Source: Syntrophomonas sp. (GTDB lineage: Bacteria; Bacillota; Syntrophomonadia; Syntrophomonadales; Syntrophomonadaceae). Taken from it: 5,782 nt of DNA. Position numbers and translations under genes: made by a program. Where the stretch lies: the NCBI GenBank assembly GCA_028693695.1, contig JAQUUV010000140.1:1-5782 (forward strand). Reading direction: 5' to 3'. Of the stretch, positions 4,777 to 5,782 are shown piece by piece (positions within the stretch are counted from its first letter, which is position 1; each line of letters opens with the position of its first letter). The notes under the pieces are model-generated. The model saw only the letters and a list, made by a program, of their open reading frames with translations, had not been told where the DNA came from and ran no database searches.

Positions 4777-5782
4777 TTGGATAGAATATGGGAGATACAA
4801 GAATATAGTGAAGCTGTGGCCAAGGAGATTCACCAGCATCTGGGGATTTCTATGGTGGCATCCCGTTTGCTGGTCCAGAGAGGGATGCTTGGGGCAGATG
4901 AGGCCCGAAATTTTCTGGATGCCGGTTTGGATCATTTAACCGATCCTATGGCCATGCGGGGGATGGAAGGTGCTGTCGATAGGATAAGACGAGCCATTGC
5001 AAGCCAAGAGAAGGTAGTCATTTATGGGGATTATGATGTGGATGGGGTTTGCAGTATTGTTCTCCTGAAAGACTGTCTTAATAATCTGGGCTGCCAGGCT
5101 GATTATTATGTGCCAGATCGCTTTAGCGAAGGCTATGGTTTAAATAAGGAAGCAGTAGAAGTGCTGGCACGGGACGGATGTAAGCTTCTAATTACCGTGG
5201 ATTGCGGTATTAATGCAGTTGAGGAGACAAAATGGGCTATGAGCTTGGGGATGGATATGATTATTACTGATCATCATACCCCTGAGCCGATACAGCCTTC
5301 TGCCTGGGCCGTTATTAACCCTAAAAATGATGATATTAAAGCAATTGCTAACCTGGCTGGAGTAGGGGTAGCTTTTAAGCTGGCCTGTGCGTTGGGGACA
5401 GGCAGGATAGCGCAAGAAAAAATATATGAATGGCTGGATCTAGTAGCGTTGGCAACGGTGGCAGATATAGTACCCTTATTAGATGAAAACCGGATTCTAG
5501 TTAAATATGGGCTTCAGGCGCTGGAAAAAACCAAGAGACCCGGGCTAAGAGCACTAATTCGTGAAGCCGGACTGGAAGGCAAGTCAATCCAGAGTTGGCA
5601 GCTAGGGTTTGTGCTAGGGCCTCGTTTAAATTCAGCTGGTCGTTTGGGGTCGGCCCGTACCAGTATCGAATTATTGGACAGCCATGATGAGCAGGAAGCA
5701 TGTGCGCAGGCAATCCTGCTGTGCAACATGAATAATGAGCGCAGGCTTATCGAGGAAGGTATCTTTCAAGAAGCTGTGGCCC
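4777..5782 (+). CDS. recJ: Single-stranded-DNA-specific exonuclease RecJ, N-terminal part (cut by window edge)
   Basis: RecJ is a DHH-superfamily 5'-3' exonuclease for single-stranded DNA, acting in recombination, mismatch and base-excision repair with Mn/Mg in the active site. The visible 335 residues contain the family motifs in order: YGDYDVDG (83-90, motif I), RFSEGYGLN (115-123), TVDCGIN (140-146), TDHH (164-167, the DHH motif), INPKND, NLAGVGVAFK, and RLNSAGRLGSART (from 283). The metal-binding Asp and His residues are intact. The first residues DRIWEIQEY match the usual RecJ N-terminus, which supports the TTG at 4777, preceded by GGGGGGA with six bases of spacing. In-frame ATGs at 4729 and 4732 lie inside the terminator stem-loop and would add a hydrophobic extension not seen in RecJ. 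The C-terminal part lies beyond the window. It is separated from the toxin-antitoxin operon by a terminator. Confidence 0.95.
   Translation, partial: MDRIWEIQEYSEAVAKEIHQHLGISMVASRLLVQRGMLGADEARNFLDAGLDHLTDPMAMRGMEGAVDRIRRAIASQEKVVIYGDYDVDGVCSIVLLKDCLNNLGCQADYYVPDRFSEGYGLNKEAVEVLARDGCKLLITVDCGINAVEETKWAMSLGMDMIITDHHTPEPIQPSAWAVINPKNDDIKAIANLAGVGVAFKLACALGTGRIAQEKIYEWLDLVALATVADIVPLLDENRILVKYGLQALEKTKRPGLRALIREAGLEGKSIQSWQLGFVLGPRLNSAGRLGSARTSIELLDSHDEQEACAQAILLCNMNNERRLIEEGIFQEAVA

Noticed and set aside
5188..5729. Three minus-strand readings of 70-75 codons
   Set aside because: They are antisense shadows of recJ, whose motifs run continuously through this stretch.

Overview
The window looks like a piece of a low-GC Gram-positive chromosome, most likely from an anaerobic member of the Clostridia. 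This rests on AT-rich spacers, strong GGAGG-type ribosome binding sites, frequent TTG starts, a DUF896-type small protein, a PRK06851-type ATPase and a Firmicutes-like recJ. The genus cannot be fixed from the sequence.

Left third (1-2050, minus strand): a small secreted cysteine-containing protein of unknown function (1582-1989, own promoter near 2043-2048) is followed downstream by two membrane proteins with FtsX/MacB-type permease architecture (367-1470, and 1-319, cut by the window edge). The two permeases are 47 bases apart and probably form a heteromeric ABC transporter. Its ATPase is not in the window. The secreted protein may be related to the transporter, but only gene order suggests this.

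Middle (2050-3620): about 350 bases without a convincing gene, then an imperfect hairpin and a short, frameshifted scar of an IS1182-like transposase (about 2402-2486). The scar abuts the 3' end of a PRK06851-family P-loop ATPase (2498-3601, minus), a protein built of two similar halves in which the second P-loop is degenerate.

Right (3720-5782): a minus-strand DUF896-like small protein (3791-3964) with a clear Rho-independent terminator is divergent from a plus-strand type II toxin-antitoxin pair. The pair is an AbrB/MazE-fold antitoxin (4099-4368) and a RelE/ParE-fold toxin (4370-4639), one base apart. The shared upstream region carries a perfect 7-bp inverted repeat over the likely -10 element, a candidate autoregulatory operator. 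A terminator at 4714-4748 separates the pair from recJ (4777 to the edge, plus), which encodes the single-strand 5'-3' DNA exonuclease and starts at a TTG.

Most of the window is recognisable accessory or housekeeping content. I found no clearly new multi-gene system. The least explained unit is the secreted cysteine protein next to the paired permeases.
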